Shown: positions 43,140-55,800, counted from the stretch's first letter. The stretch is 64,000 nucleotides of DNA from Micrasema longulum (GCA_022494885.1 JAGVSM010004545.1:1-64000), one strand, 5' to 3'. Numbers and translations are program-made. Notes: generated by a model from the letters alone, not told the origin.

Positions 43140-43803
43140 TCAGTGAAAGGAAGGATATATTAAAACATGTATCAGAAAATTGTTGACAAACCTCAGGAAA
43201 ACTTTAGTCGTATGGATCTTAACATTAATACCAAAAAGACTTGTGACCCTGATCAGCCTCTGTATAATAATGGACAGAGGATTGAGAAAGCTGACAGCTT
43301 TAAAAACTTGGGAGTTCACATAACTGAGGATGAAAGCATGCACAAAGAGCTCGCAACCCGCTTACGAATTGCTCGAGCAACTTTTAACATAATGCGTGTT
43401 GTCTGGAACTTTTGTCTATATTCGATCAAAACGAAGTTTTGACTATTCAACTGTTGTATAATGCCAGTTCACCTATATAGGTGCAAATCTTGGCACCTTA
43501 CCAAAGCTCAGAACACCAAACTTCTGAGTTTTGAGATTAAGTGCTTGAAGAGAATATTAGGTATAAGGTGGTTCTATTTTATAACTAACATTAAAGTCCG
43601 AAAACGAACGCAGCAGCATCTTATAATTAGCGTCTTGAAAATGCGGTGGACCTGGCTTAGACACGTGCTGCTCATGCCTCAGGAGAGCCTTAACCCAAGT
43701 TGCCTCTTCTATAATCCCGCGGGCTTGCGCCGTCCTGGAAGGCCGTCGGTGACAATCTTTGGACTTTATTCGGCGGAACTAAGGGGCCCTGGATTAACGT
43801 GAA
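43140..43803 (+). pseudogene. LINE C-terminal region in two frames
   Basis: Frame 1 (43167-43442) reads MDLNINTKKT, PLYNNGQRIEKADSFKNLG then DESMHKELATRLRIARATFN. Frame 2 (43461-43802) continues PVHLYRCKSWHLTKAQNTK, LLSFEIKCLKRILGIRWFYF, then AGLRRPGRPSVT. They join at about 43443 by frameshift. The order (YLG-like FKNLG, R-ARA-F, LL-YGCESW, F---CLRRILGI, RPGRP) is that of an RTE/L2-like non-LTR pol. Palm motifs are missing. Confidence 0.85.
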
Positions 43804-44419
43804 ATGAGGCGAGATATTTTAAACAATGCGTTTTATTTATAATATATTCTTCAAATATAACTGAAGTCCTAATGCTGCATTATTAAAATTATATGATAGT
43901 ATTTTTTTTCTCTCGAAGACCGTAATTCCGAGATAAATAAAAAATCTCGTGTGCCTGGGTATCGTTTGATATTTACGTTTTCATGTATTTCCTGTAGCTA
44001 GTTTCAATACAAGGATTTACACATAACCTATGAAACCTCATAGTATTTAATTCTAATACAAACAACAAACAAGAGAAGCCACACATTAGCACCTCTCCTA
44101 GTAACTTCGCTTTATGACTTTGTCTTGTGTGCTAAAGCGATCTTAGTTGCATTAATCGTAACATAATACTGAAATTCTATAAAACATGTTATTTGTATCA
44201 TAGTACTTGGTAAGTAAATTTATTTTACCTTGAATTAAATTATTTTTTTGATTAAAATAAAATAGACATATAAAATAGACTCATAAAAAGCAGCAGTAAA
44301 ATTAAGGCAGTTATGATAACCGCAATGATTTCACTGTACTAAACTCAATATTAATTCACGTAATAACACCTTATAAATCGCAAAGTATACGGATTATAAG
44401 TATCTTTATTTTTTATTTG

Positions 44420-44768
44420 TCTGTGTTCAAGCGGATGAAATATAAGTTCTGTGTGTGAAATAGAACCAGGACCCTGGATGAGTGTTTTCGACTCGATGGC
44501 TAGTCTTAGGATAAATCCTGAAATAGGAAATCGAGACGGGATACATCAGCCTTGTAATGTTTGGTTGGCGCATTCGTCTACCATGCTTTTTACCATCCAG
44601 GGTTCGAATCCTGGCATAATTGACGTATATAATTTGTTTTAATAGCGGATTAACACTGCAATATTTCACTGTCAGTGGACTCGGACCTAAAGACTACTTT
44701 ACCTTTGTCTCATAGATGATCGAAGTACTCCGCATTTGGGTTTCTAATGAAGTGCCCATGCAAAGTGG
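44420..44768 (+). repeat. SINE family 1, full-length copy with tRNA-like core
   Basis: The head (agcggatgaaatataagttc, gtgtgaaatagaaccaggac) is followed by a tRNA-like part (gttggcgcattcgtctacca and a B-box gggttcgaatcctgg). The body is gtcagtggactcggacctaa, gatgatcgaagtactccg, and taatgaagtgcccatgcaaa. The ORFs at 44427-44669 on both strands are incidental. Confidence 0.85.
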
Positions 44769-44869
44769 AAAAAAAAAGACATGTTTTTATTGAATAAATT
44801 GAAAACATATTTTTTGAGGAAATTCGTTGTAAACATAAAAACATTTTCAAAATAAAGGCATTTTCATTA

Positions 44870-44935
44870 TTAAAGATACCGGTTTAGGTGAAAACGCTCA
44901 ATGGTTAATAAATGCAAATGTGAAAATATTGATCA
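44870..44935 (+). repeat. PLE-type end with hammerhead-like motif
   Basis: aaagataccggtttaggtga then aaacgctcaatggttaataa. acc..ggt can form stem II before GAAA. The end matches the 19.1-kb copy loosely (gctcattggt versus gctcaatggt). Confidence 0.5.
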
Positions 44936-45539
44936 ATATGTACATTTATTTTATGTTTGACGATAGTTTATAATTTTAAATGGGATATACATATAAGAAA
45001 ATTGTATAAGCGATTAAGGGCAATAAATAATAAAATGTACATATTGAAATATTATGTCCCTGTTAATACTTCGGGTACAATTTATTAATCTGTCTCAGAA
45101 TCAATTATACGATATTCTTTACTTCTTGGGGGTCATCAAATGAAACTAACATTATTTTTTTAAACTTTAAAAAATTCAATGATCAGATTGTAACTACATA
45201 AAGATGAACACCGCCAGAGACACAATTCAAAATCATTAATGTATAAATCTGTAAATAAATTATCTGTTAGATCTCTACTTCAGTACAACTTTATTTGTCA
45301 GCATGCGTCGCACTCCCAGTATAAACACAAATTGGTACATGATTTTAACACCAGTTTAAAGGGCTAGCTGTTCTAAGATATTGTTATAGGATGTCATGGC
45401 AAAGTAGTTGCAGCATTTGTACCCTACAATGGCATTCAAGAACTGCCTGCCAGCAAGTTTTAACTCGATCACTTTCAGCCATTAATATATGGTATTAGAG
45501 AATCCATAGTTTAAGTTTTTAAAAAACTGCCTAATACCT

Positions 45540-46485
45540 GGAAACATATAACAATTTCGACAAACTGTAAATGATGTATTCAAGCGATTGCGTATCGAAA
45601 TTTGGTCATCTTCATTGTCATGAGTATACGAAATATTTTCCAAAAATTAAAAAATCGATCACAAAATGTGTACATTAGCTGAATACGAGGACTCTGCGGA
45701 ATTTTTGGTAATGAAAGAGTTGACAAAAAGGCTCGGGAAGCAACTTTCAAAAAGACAGTTCCTGATTTTGCTGACTTTCCACTTAGTTTTGCCAAGATAA
45801 AAATAAGAAGCAGAACTTTGCAGCTCTGGAATGCTTGCTATGTAACAGCGCCAACAGGAGAGGTAACGAAAATGTTTTATTTCATCTATTTACTATGCTT
45901 TTGATTTCAGAAAACTTCAGGGTGCAGGATACGAATTTACACAAATCCTGACGGAAGAAAGTGAATTCATGAGCTACTTGCACAGATTCAAGACATCAGA
46001 AATTTAAAAAAAACTTTATTATTTTGTGCTCATATATAATTGATGAACAATATCTAAATAAAACAAATTGTAATTATTATACTAATGTCGAATGTATTGC
46101 CTATTGTTTGAGAACCATAACAATTAAATAAATGACACCTACCCATGCGATGATGTTTCTCTCCAAGATGTCTCCCATCTGTTGATGCGTTGCCCCTTTT
46201 TAAGTTTACAGATAATGCAACTGGAGGTGCGATGCAGAAGTTTAAATGTGGATTTACACGATGTTCGTGTTGTAATTAGTCGTAAGGACTTGCCAAGAGA
46301 GGCAAAATTACAAATGATAGAAATAAAAAAGGCAATAAAAAGTTTAAACGAAAGCCGGATACCAAATGCCGAACACTTTTCAAGTAGATCGGACGGTTTG
46401 TTGACGAATGACAACAGTCCGCTTTCTCCTGAGAAGTTTTCTGTAGTTTCTTCGTCACTAGATCAAATGCCGAGAAGCTCCTGAA
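45540..46485 (+). pseudogene. R1/I-type LINE remnant with RNase H end and C-terminal zinc knuckle
   Basis: At about 45690-45800 the plus strand reads CGIFGNERVDKKAREATFKK, then PDFADFPLSFAKIKI and LQLWNA. GN--VD--A-EA is the last conserved block of the RNase H domain carried by R1/I/Jockey-type LINEs. After 46010-46127 (AT-rich, possibly inserted) it resumes with YPCDDVSLQDVSHLLMRCPF at about 46140, the C--------HLL--CP form of the pol C-terminal knuckle. A 100-codon open frame then runs to a stop at 46484 with an Arg/Lys and Ser-rich end. It is the only RNase H trace in the window. Confidence 0.7.
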
Positions 46486-46499
46486 ATAGACAACAACCA

Positions 46500-48440
46500 A
46501 AATGTTCCACCCGATCCGTACATATTATGAACATATCAACTAAATGTAGTTTTTTATTGAAGCAAATTCAATAGATCGTTGTTTTTTAAGTAAACAAATA
46601 AACAGCATTCTAAGCAAGGTTATAAATAATGCAACAAAAATATGAAAAAAAAAAGATATTTAAATAAATATGACAAAAGGACACTGGTATACAATATATC
46701 TAAAATGCATAACGTGATACCAACTAATATTAAGAAAAAAGAAAAGAATACAAGAGTGAGACGTACTCTCAAATTATGACTAATGGAAAAAAGTTTTTTA
46801 TATGAGTAAACAGTCTTAATTCCTAACAAAAGATGGTGTAAAATGAAATGATTTTCAAATTTAATAATTATTGAAATCGATTAAGTTTTAAACACTGAAA
46901 TAAAAAAATAAGAAGTTGTTGACGAATTGTATGCAAACAATTCAGCAGGACTTAAGATTATTGTGTAAATGATTTTGAAAATAAAAATAATACAAAAAAC
47001 AGAAGTAACGAAGCTAAGTCAATAAGTTTAATTGATTTTCATTTTAAAATATCTTCAAAAATCGACAATATTGTAAAAATAAAATAATAATTGTGAAGTT
47101 TGTGTTAAATTCACGGAATCGTTTTCCTTTTTTCTTTTAATATCGTTTCATTTTCTTTATCACATTCGCTCCGGAAAACCCGATTACCAGTAATTATTTT
47201 GCTTCCTTCTGTTTTAATCCCTAATTTCTGTCGATAACAGTCAAAATATTGTCAGAAATGTCGGAAGCCCGCAGATAATACTCCTACACTATAATATGAA
47301 AAAAAAGGCAGCTTGAATCAAGATCAAATTCCCTTCAGGTATCTGCAGCAAGTGTCTAAGCCTGGTTCACCGCTGCTCCATCGAGACCCTCGGCATAGTA
47401 GGCTGTTGCGTTCATTGACGGACTACAAAACTTGGTCTAAAATCAAACCACCATATTCTTCTCAAGTACTTACTTACGAAACTCTGAAGATTAGTGTATT
47501 AAGTTTTGATAAGATAGGCGTCATACAAAAGTTGAATGGTCATAATTTACTTTTAAAAGTGTAAATTTATGGTTTCATTCTATAATAACGTCGTATTCTC
47601 AAAATGTTATCCTTGAATTACTTTAGTGCTGTAAAAATCAATAATCTATCTTGTCAAGTATTCAAAAAAGGCTTTTGTCCCTTTCGAATTGAACTAATTT
47701 AGTGTTGAGCTAAGCGACGCCTTTCTCAATTATCCTAACTCTACAATAGAGCCACTTCCCTAAATAAATAAGTGTCTTGCAAGTAAAGGGGGTCTTTTTT
47801 GCATATTGCGAGAAAATTCCACCAACGAATTTACTCAAAGAGAACTTCCATTTATAACCAGATGTGCACGACGTTTATTCAATTACTTTAATATTATAAT
47901 TTCAAACATTAACGGAAGCGGACATATTATATCATACTTAATATTACTTATATTTAAAAAATTAACACGAAAATTAATGAACGAACAAAATTATTTACCC
48001 TTACGCATACGCATACGCATCATATTTTTGATCCCCATACTTCATTACATTTTTTTTGTTTTATTCATTAAGAATTGAAATGAATAATTATTTCTTGATT
48101 AAGGCATATTTTTAATTTGCTGTAAAATTATGTTTACTTTGTTGTAAATAAAACGTAATTACACTTATAATAATCCAATTTTATTTCTAAAGGCGGGTAC
48201 AATATTATGCTTTCTAAATGTAAAATAAACATTTTAATGCATAAATAATAAAACTAACTAAAAACCAAATTAATGTTTATTTATTTTTGAAATAACAATA
48301 ATAAATTAGCAAAACATAACAAAGCTAGTATTTTTTTAGTTCACAGCTTGCCTACAAAAAACATAAGAAATAAAAATACATCAAAAATTTAAATAAAATA
48401 CAAATATTAAAAAAAAAAACTTTAAAATTTCGACAAAATA
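46500..48440. other. No recognisable gene
   Basis: Contains unrecognised plus ORFs 47313-47564 (83 codons) and 47806-48078 (90 codons). Neither shows a domain. Codon content is AT-driven. A 47300-47420 patch is GC-richer. Confidence 0.4.
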
Positions 48441-48447
48441 AAAGAAT

Positions 48448-48855
48448 TTGGGCATATACAAAAAATGGTATAGGGCAACAATTACAAAACCCTCTTTGTT
48501 CGGACCAACTAAATTTTTATTATGTATATTGTTCCAAATATTCTCTAACTATCTATACCAGTCCTACTTCCCACTTTTCCAAGCGCAGCTCCACACAACA
48601 ATGATCACGGGTGTTGAAAAACCGCCAGTTCCGTACGCAAGATGTGCCAGCGTCACACGACCGCCAGATTTACATAAGGTTCCACTACTATGTCATGCCT
48701 CATCAGGTATTTGCACACCTTGTCCACTTCTCAACACTCCTCTCAAAAATTTAGAGTCTTTAAAGGTGTATTTTTCTTTAATAAATATAAATGTTTCGTG
48801 CATAGGGAGTATTTTAGGGTGGTCTGAACAAATCCAATCACTTCAATTATATTGA
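48448..48855 (+). other. Unrecognised 135-codon ORF
   Basis: The frame is open and its central part (PPVPYARCASVTRPPDLHK) lies in GC-richer DNA (48590-48740). The opposite strand of the same patch reads DKVCKYLMRHDIVVEPYV, which looks at least as protein-like but has stops. I recognise neither. It may be a transposon fragment. Confidence 0.2.
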
Positions 48856-48959
48856 CGAGTTTAGCCATAATAGAACTGCATAAATTTGAAGGTTCCTTCT
48901 TTTTCGACTTTTGCCTGAAACCTACGTTCACCTTTCATAGCCATGTCTATTGTACCGCA

Positions 48960-50085
48960 ATATTTTGAAATTTTGACAAATTGTCGATACGCATTTTTAA
49001 TTATCACTTTTATTTTAAACGTTTGCGATAGTGTAAATTTTATCTAAATCTCACTGTTGTAAATATAGTTTAAAGCTCAGTAGAGAAGTGTTTTATCGAT
49101 GCATGAAATTTGAAATTTGTTGTCAGTCGGACTGTTATCATTTTTTAACGCTTCATTAAAAATGTGAAAATATACACATTTTTATATTTCTCTCAGCTAC
49201 TTTTTTTGAAGATTAATTGCAGGCGTTTAAGAGAGTTGCCTGCTTTACAAGATCCAAATAAAGCTTATTTTTGGGATTTTTAAAAATAAAATGAAGCAAC
49301 TGAGCTCCACAAACAAGACTATGCATTCCAAGAGAACATTTTTTTTTCATTTAAAATATTGCAGATCTATCAGTCAATTCCAGGAGAACATTACCATTGC
49401 AATTGGCGGGAAAGATTCGGGTTGTAATTCTTGTCCGAAATGAAAAATCAAAGTGATTTTACATTTTTTTATTGTTCTGGGTGAATTTAAAAAAAGCAGA
49501 AGAACATTTCCAATTTTATATTTTTTCAGGTTGAAGACAAAAATGAGTGTTTTTTAAAATGATTTCACTTTAACACCCAAAAAAAATATTTGAAAAAATC
49601 TTTCTACTTTTATTTTATTGGTTTACTTTAAAAAAATTAACGCCAACGAGAATAAGCCATATTTTTGGTTAAAAATATTATATGGTTTTTATGCTATCTC
49701 GACCGCCAATTTAAAAAAAAACGTAAAATTAAATCTGGGGAAAGTTTGAGTACGGCCGAGCGCTCATAAGAAAGTGCTCTACGCTTACCTGCTTTCTGTT
49801 CTGTAAACACTTCGAATTAGCCTCTATAACTATGTGAATATCTATTGTTAAACTTGTTAAAAATAATAATAATAAATTTCTAAAATTTTTGTAGCGCCGT
49901 TTTCGTGAGTAATCACTTCAAGGGAGCTGTACATTATACTTAAATAAAAAAATAAGGTCTATTTACAAGCTAACTCTTAATTATTATTTACTCACAGAAA
50001 AAAAATTAGAAATCATGTTATACACATAATACAGTACTTCTAACAATTACATCTCAAAAGTTGCACTTTTAGTGTCAGGAAACGA
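48960..50085. other. No recognisable feature
   Basis: AT-rich sequence without a notable ORF. I saw no matches to the repeat families described. Confidence 0.45.
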
Positions 50086-50087
50086 TT

Positions 50088-50510
50088 TCACAAAAAAAAA
50101 CAAGTTTTTAATTTTTTTCTGAAAAGGAATTCAGTTACACAATTTCGAACTCCTGAAGGCAGAGCATTCCACGCCAAAGGTCCGGCTATTGCAAAAGCCT
50201 TACTACCAAATTTGGAACTCTGGTTACGTACATGAGGTTGTATCACCTTCCCTACAGCAGAACAGGAGGCTGAGCGGAGAGTGAGGCGCCTATCTGCCAG
50301 CTCGTCCGGAACGCAGAGTTCCTTAAGATATTGAGGAGCCGTGTTATGCATCGCCTTGTACATTAACCATAACAGCTTGTACTCGACCTTCTCTGGAAAA
50401 CGTACCTAGTGAAGACTTTGAAGCAACGGTGTAATGTGATCGTACTTTGATACACCAAATATTAACCTGGCAGCTGCATTTAGAATGGACTGCAATCGCT
50501 CCATTTTATA
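50088..50510 (-). pseudogene. CR1/L2-type LINE RT C-terminus
   Basis: The minus strand reads MERLQSILNAAARLIFGVSK, YDHITPLLQSLH, then MYKAMHNTAPQYLKELCVP, LTLRSASCSA, GSKAFAIAGPLAWNALPSGV and FLFRKKLKTCFFL. RLQ---NAAARL--G, HITP-L--LHWL, YKA---T-P-YL--LC, and F--AGP--WN-LP are hallmarks of the CR1/L2 group. The last 91 codons are open. One stop replaces the W of LHW. Confidence 0.9.
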
Positions 50511-50514
50511 TTTA

Positions 50515-50735
50515 GGTAACATATATTCTATTGCAATTTAGTAAAGTTAATTGTGTAAACTTTCTACTAAATATGTTGTATAATTTTTAGGTTAATTTTT
50601 TAAAATAAATATTGAGTAAAAGGAAATTTGTGTTTTAAAAAATAAATAAAAAATTTTGCCATATATGTAAGTATTATAATTTTTTGTAAAAGACAGATTT
50701 GCCGTTTACGTTAATAAAATAAAGTATATTCTTAG
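50515..50735 (+). repeat. 3' UTR of LINE family s, second copy
   Basis: ctaaatatgttgtataattt, gagtaaaaggaaattt and aaagacagatttgccgttta with a taataaaataaa end match 20160-20396. Head-to-tail contact with the CR1/L2-type fragment suggests insertion next to it. Confidence 0.75.
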
Positions 50736-50819
50736 ATAGTTTATCAGTTAACATAACATAAGGTAGGTACAAAATTTAATAAAAAATTAAGAAAATATTT
50801 TTGTGCACACTTAAGATTC

Positions 50820-51425
50820 ACTTTTTCTTTTTAAAGAGTGGTTGATGATTTCAAAAAATGTATCAAAGTTTTTTACCTCTCGATTTTAACCGGGTATCAA
50901 TTAGTAAAACAGTTTGGGCACTACACTCTACATTGTTCTATCTTTATAGTAGTTTTTCTGTCAAAGCACCGTCAGCTGCTGTGCCGATACTTGTCGGGTC
51001 ACAATCTGGTGGGTTACGTTGAATTTAAAACTGCAGTCGAAGAAATGATATTCCACTATCTTGTACTGACACTGTTTGTAAATAAGCAAAATGTTAACAT
51101 GGTCGACTAATACTTTATCATTGTCTTTTGCCTCAATCTTTATTTTTACAGGTACAATGGTTTTAAAATTTGTACTTGTAGGTTCAAGACCCTGTTGATA
51201 TAAGACTTGAAACTTAGGCTCCATATTCTTAATCCATTTTGAATAATTGGCTCAACCAGCCCCAAGTAAACTAGTCTCAGCCCTGAGTATGGTAGATATG
51301 GTTTTACGTGGTACATGTTAAGCAGGCAAACTCTTAGTTTATTACAAATTGCTTTTATCTGTTCATCCCTATTCAAATCGGAATCTATAACAACACTTAA
51401 ATTCTTATCTTTTGGCACTTCATCT
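50820..51425 (-). pseudogene. Jockey/CR1-type LINE RT C-terminus
   Basis: The minus strand reads NLSVVIDSDLNRDEQIKAIC, then PYSGLRLVYLGLVEPIIQNG, YINRVLNLQVQILK; after a frameshift YQQGLEPTSTNFKTIVPVK, FNVTHQIVTRQVSAQQLTVL and, to 50820, VVPKLF and FFEIINHSL. The order LGV-iD--L-w--qI, YGLV-PIIQYG, R---LQ---LK, T-R, VPKLFN fits. About 200 residues of thumb and C-terminus are kept in two frames. Confidence 0.8.
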
Positions 51426-51429
51426 ACTT

Positions 51430-52485
51430 TTTTACATCAACAGTATTGTAGATTTTTATGCAAGCATTCGTAAGTGTGAGCATATATTATTAAATTTAGG
51501 CATTTGAAAGAAATTCACTTTTTTGATCTTGTAAAGTAGGCCACTCCCTTAAAACGTATAAAATGCACCTTAATAGCAAATAAAAAGATAAAACATCTTA
51601 TTTTAAGGCATTATATTTGAGATTATGTGACATTGCATGCTTCTAACATGTTTTGAGTAGTATTCTTCGATGAATAAAAATATGGCTCATAACCATTTAA
51701 TCTGCATGATTTTTACTTTTAAGATAATAAATGTACTGTTTTGTTTTAATTTATCGGAAATAAAATGCAAATATCATCATTTGTATGTCATATTCACTTA
51801 TATACACAAATTATAATACTTTTCACTTTTAGGGATTCAATTTATTTTTAATTTTTTTAAATCAGAGGAAACTCTCAATTAAAATAATAGCGGCATTATA
51901 TAAATTTACGGTTGAGTGGAAAGTTGTGTGAAACCTGAATTTTAATGTTAACAAGTGAAATTGAAAGGCCTAAAGACATTTTTTAAATTTGCAAACCAAA
52001 TGAGAAGGAAAAGCCTTTCAACAACGTAAAAAATAAGTCGGACTAATAGCTCTATTACTGTTGCTAATCACAATCTGTCACGAATGACGAAAGGCTTACT
52101 TAATTTCTGAAATATTATTTAACCCTATGCTGTAATGAGCAGAACCTTCCTCTTTAGATGAGGTTAATTAAGAGTACGTTGTACTTCCGGTTTATACATT
52201 AACAACGGTTGCGCCTTTTTGTAAAGCATCTGAAAGGGGACGGAAAAATGCGAGAAATATGAAATACGTACTCTGTATTTTTCTACGACAAAATTAATTA
52301 AGGAATTTCTGTCGAGCTTTCAAAACGTTCCTGACTATCATTTTTCCTCTTTTGGTGCGAGTTTTGCAATACAGGGACGTTTTTAAACATTTTATAATTT
52401 TTACTTAGTTTAAAATCACTAACATATTTCCCTCGTCAAAGAGAATATGGTAATAATCTTAATTTGTAATCATAATAATAATAAT
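51430..52485. other. No recognisable feature
   Basis: AT-rich. A moderately GC-richer patch at 52140-52250 does not match other parts. Confidence 0.45.
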
Positions 52486-52490
52486 AAATG

Positions 52491-52635
52491 GTGGCATTGA
52501 TGTTGCCACTTGATGATGTAAGCCACTTGACTCCCTCACAGAAGGTTCTGGATTTGATTCCCGGTGAGAACACAAAAATTCAATGTGTTTTTTTTCAAGC
52601 CTACACGTTATATGCAGTAATTCAAAACAGTAATT
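52491..52635 (+). repeat. SINE family 2, plus copy
   Basis: gaaggttctggatttgattc then ccggtgagaacacaaaaatt and ttcaagcctacacgttat match the minus strand of 35521-35680. The tRNA-like part has substitutions. Confidence 0.7.
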
Positions 52636-52883
52636 AGACCTTCTAGCCTATTATAGTGCATACATATATAAAAATATAAGGGAAAATAACAAATAATCTC
52701 AATTAAAATTAATCAGTTCTGTGATACTGTCATCATTTATATTTTTGGAAAAATTGTCTTTATCTTTTACAAAAGTAATAAAGTATTGTGATCCTCCCCT
52801 AAAATGGGTTGACATGGTTTTCAATTATTAAAGAAATAAGTGAACAAGTTCAGAAAATAAAGAGAGGTTTACCGTATTGATAA

Positions 52884-53079
52884 TTTTTTTTTTTTTTTAG
52901 AAAAAAGAAATATTTGCGTTCTTATGATTTACCCAAATATTTAATTTTGAGGGCCATTCTCAACGAGTTGTAAATAACTCACTATTAGAAAATGGAATCA
53001 AGTTGGGGTAGAGTGGGATTCGAACCACGGACCTTTGGTCTGTGAGTCCGAGACACTAGCCACGGGACCACAACCCGAC
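52884..53079 (-). repeat. SINE family 3, copy 2
   Basis: Nearly identical over about 190 bp to 16633-16813, including gggattcgaaccacggacct and taacccaaatattt-type body words. It is the best preserved pair of any SINE in the window. Confidence 0.85.
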
Positions 53080-53905
53080 TGATAATAACCTCATCTGTTC
53101 CGTAATGATATATTTCTAACCGAAACTGGTATATTTCTTTAAAACGCCCTCAGAAGTAGTGAAGGCGTAAGATGAAACAGTGATTTCTCTGACAAAAGAT
53201 CAAGATAAATTATATGAATAATCATTGCAGTGCGCCACCAATTTTCAAAACATTGGATTAATATTGTTTTATTTACGTGTATGTCAATGCAACTGTGAGG
53301 TTTGAATTTTTACTGGAATTCTCTTGTTTAAGTTATCTGCGGCTGAGTTTAAATAAAATTTATATCAATTTTGAAAATCGGTGCTGACAGGAATATTACG
53401 CTCAGCGATGATATTCGTATTTGAATTCAAATGAAATTATAAAAATATTTTTATTTGTACCTCCAAAACATCTGACGCTTCGTTTTGAAATCTCAAACAT
53501 AAAGAAGTTCAAGTGGATACTTTTTAATAAATAGAGTTTGTGTAGTGTATGACGTCGGTAAGTAAAAAACCACTTTCGAAAGGATTCACAAGAGTTGCGA
53601 CCGAATGTAAGACTTGGAATCTGAACGAAACAAAGTAAAAAACACGAAATGGTCGGATCTTTAAAGTTGGGTTTTGCTTGCCGCAAGTAATGAATCTTTC
53701 TTCTCGCACTGTACTGGCAATATTAAAATCTATTTTCTTAATTTTATTTTGTTAAATCGCTGAAAAATTAATTCAAGCAATGTGATATACTGAATTCCTA
53801 AAGCATCGATGTACGTGTATGAACGTCAATATAAACAAGTTTTTATGAAAATCGTTTTAACAAATACTATGAACATTTTTTTTAGCGGTATTTATAATTT
53901 GTACA
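53080..53905. other. No recognisable feature
   Basis: Two overlapping minus ORFs (53402-53709) show no domain. No repeats are recognised. Confidence 0.4.
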
Positions 53906-53910
53906 GTATT

Positions 53911-54252
53911 GTCTCTGAATCCAGCCAGATGAAGACTACGGTTATAAGTGAAATAGAAACATAACCCTGGACGGCTGTTCTCAAAAGAAAAATCAGAAAA
54001 AGTAAAATCTAGTGAAGACAAGGAGTAGTTTGCCTACCATTCTTAAAGTCCTGGATTCGATTCCCCAAACGTGAAATATGGATTTTAAAGTATGTTTTAA
54101 CTCAACATTTCATTGTTCTTGAACCGAGATCTGAAGTGTCGGACTGATTACCTTTCTTCGTGTTACAGATGATCGAAATACGCTACACATGGTTTACTAA
54201 TGCAGTACCCTATTTACCACTGGATGCGGAAAGGGGAATGATGAACATGATG
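53911..54252 (+). repeat. SINE family 1, full-length copy
   Basis: Head tctctgaatccagccagatg, ctagtgaagacaaggagtag, B-box-like ggattcgattccc, body gatgatcgaaatacgctaca and ctaatgcagtaccctattta, and tail gaatgatgaacatgatgacg. The ORF at 54160-54378 is incidental. Confidence 0.85.
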
Positions 54253-54705
54253 ACGCTGCTAATCCACAATTTCCGTTGCAAAGACGTGATCCTATATTAT
54301 TATTTAATTATTCAAATACGATTCATAGGAAATTGGGGTTTGTTTAATTTAAACACATTAATTTTTTTAAATGATTAAACAAAAATCAAATTAAGCTTTG
54401 TTTCGCTTAAGTTATCTAAAGTTTCGAAGAAAATATTTTGAGAAAATGATAACATTTTTATTTCGTGCGTATCTACTTGTACTATAAAACCTTTATTTTA
54501 TTCTTAGAATATTCTTAGGAAGCAAGTAGGTAACTAATTAGAAACATTGTTGGCCTTTTTGTTACCAACCGTCTCCAAATTCATGAATCAACAGTTTTCA
54601 AGATTCGCTTTTGACCGTATTTTCATCAAACTCTATAAATTTGATTTCATTATTTTTTTATGAATCTCTATTTAGTACCAAAGAATATCAAAGTAGAAAT
54701 TTAAA

Positions 54706-55089
54706 TTGAATCGATTTTTTTTTATTATTTGCTCACTACGAAAACAATATAAAAATTATTTAATGGCCTACTCAAAATGTAATTCATTTCGTTTTCTGAC
54801 AACCATGTCAGCATCAATTTCATCAAAATCTTTGTTTGGCAGAATTTTTAAGATTTTCCAATTTTGGCTTCTGGGTTCTGGGTTTTTTCCAAACGTTCGT
54901 TTAGTAATTTTACCAAAAGTAAATAATTCATTAAGAGACGGTACAATTATTGGTGTTCCCTCCATTTCCCTTCTATTTCCTCCATCCTTAAGAAGTATCA
55001 AAACTTCTACAACATTTTACTTTTTAAAAGACAAAACCGATATTTTATTATTATTATATCATAAGCATAAATGGCCTTATGATATTTAG
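54706..55089. other. Region open on both strands, unrecognised
   Basis: A 127-codon plus frame overlaps a 77-codon minus frame (54768-55001). The minus frame (GTPIIVPSLNELFTFGKITK, NWKILKILPNKDFDEIDAD) has a more ordinary amino-acid mix than the plus frame. I recognise no domain. It may be part of a transposase or gag-like gene, or chance. Confidence 0.2.
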
Positions 55090-55800
55090 GACAAGTGTAA
55101 GGAGATTATCATTAATTTTGCGTTATGTTAATGCAGGACACTTATTATTTATATAATCATGCGTAGATACTGTTTTGATTCAAATGACAATTATATTTCA
55201 AGAAAAATTCTCGTAAATTTAATTGAAATAAGAATGACGTGTGATTTAAAATCACTTCTTGAAAAATTGTATGGTTATCATAGAGTTGATCAGTTTTATT
55301 TGATTTTCCGTCTTATTTTAGTACTGGTGGATTATTTATATCAGAATTTCATCTTTAGCCGCATGCCATACGTTGTGTTAAGATTTGAGATTTTTTTTTT
55401 CTTCATTTATTTTTTTTTATTTTTTTACAATAAACATAATAGTATTTTTAAAAAAAAGCATAATTACATAACAATTAAATATATTTTAATAGAAAAATAG
55501 TAAACAAAAATCCCACATGGCCTGTTCGTGGGTATACAAGAAAATGTTAACGAATTTTTGCATTTTTGTTAATCAATCAACATACTTGTATTTTTATTTA
55601 CGGAATAATCTTTACTTTTATATAGTAGCAAGTACATACATTACATAGGTTTCCTTTTTTATTTAAATCCTCAAGACCAAATAATACGTACTTTAGTGGA
55701 CCTATTGTTTGGAGAAATATCTTCCAGCCAACCATAAAACGGGCTGGTCAAAAAAATTGGTCTAAATCTAGTCCCTAAAGGAGGAGGAATATCAAATCAG
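55090..55800. other. No recognisable gene
   Basis: The plus ORF 55159-55500 is largely Phe/Tyr/Lys/Ile low-complexity, as expected from AT-rich DNA. Confidence 0.4.

Noticed and set aside
47313..48078. Two ORFs as exons of a host gene
   Set aside because: No splice-site-bounded continuation or domain was found; AT-rich composition explains the second.
54706..55089. 127-codon plus ORF as a gene
   Set aside because: There is no domain, the composition reflects AT-rich DNA and the opposite strand is also open. I kept it only as an unrecognised region.
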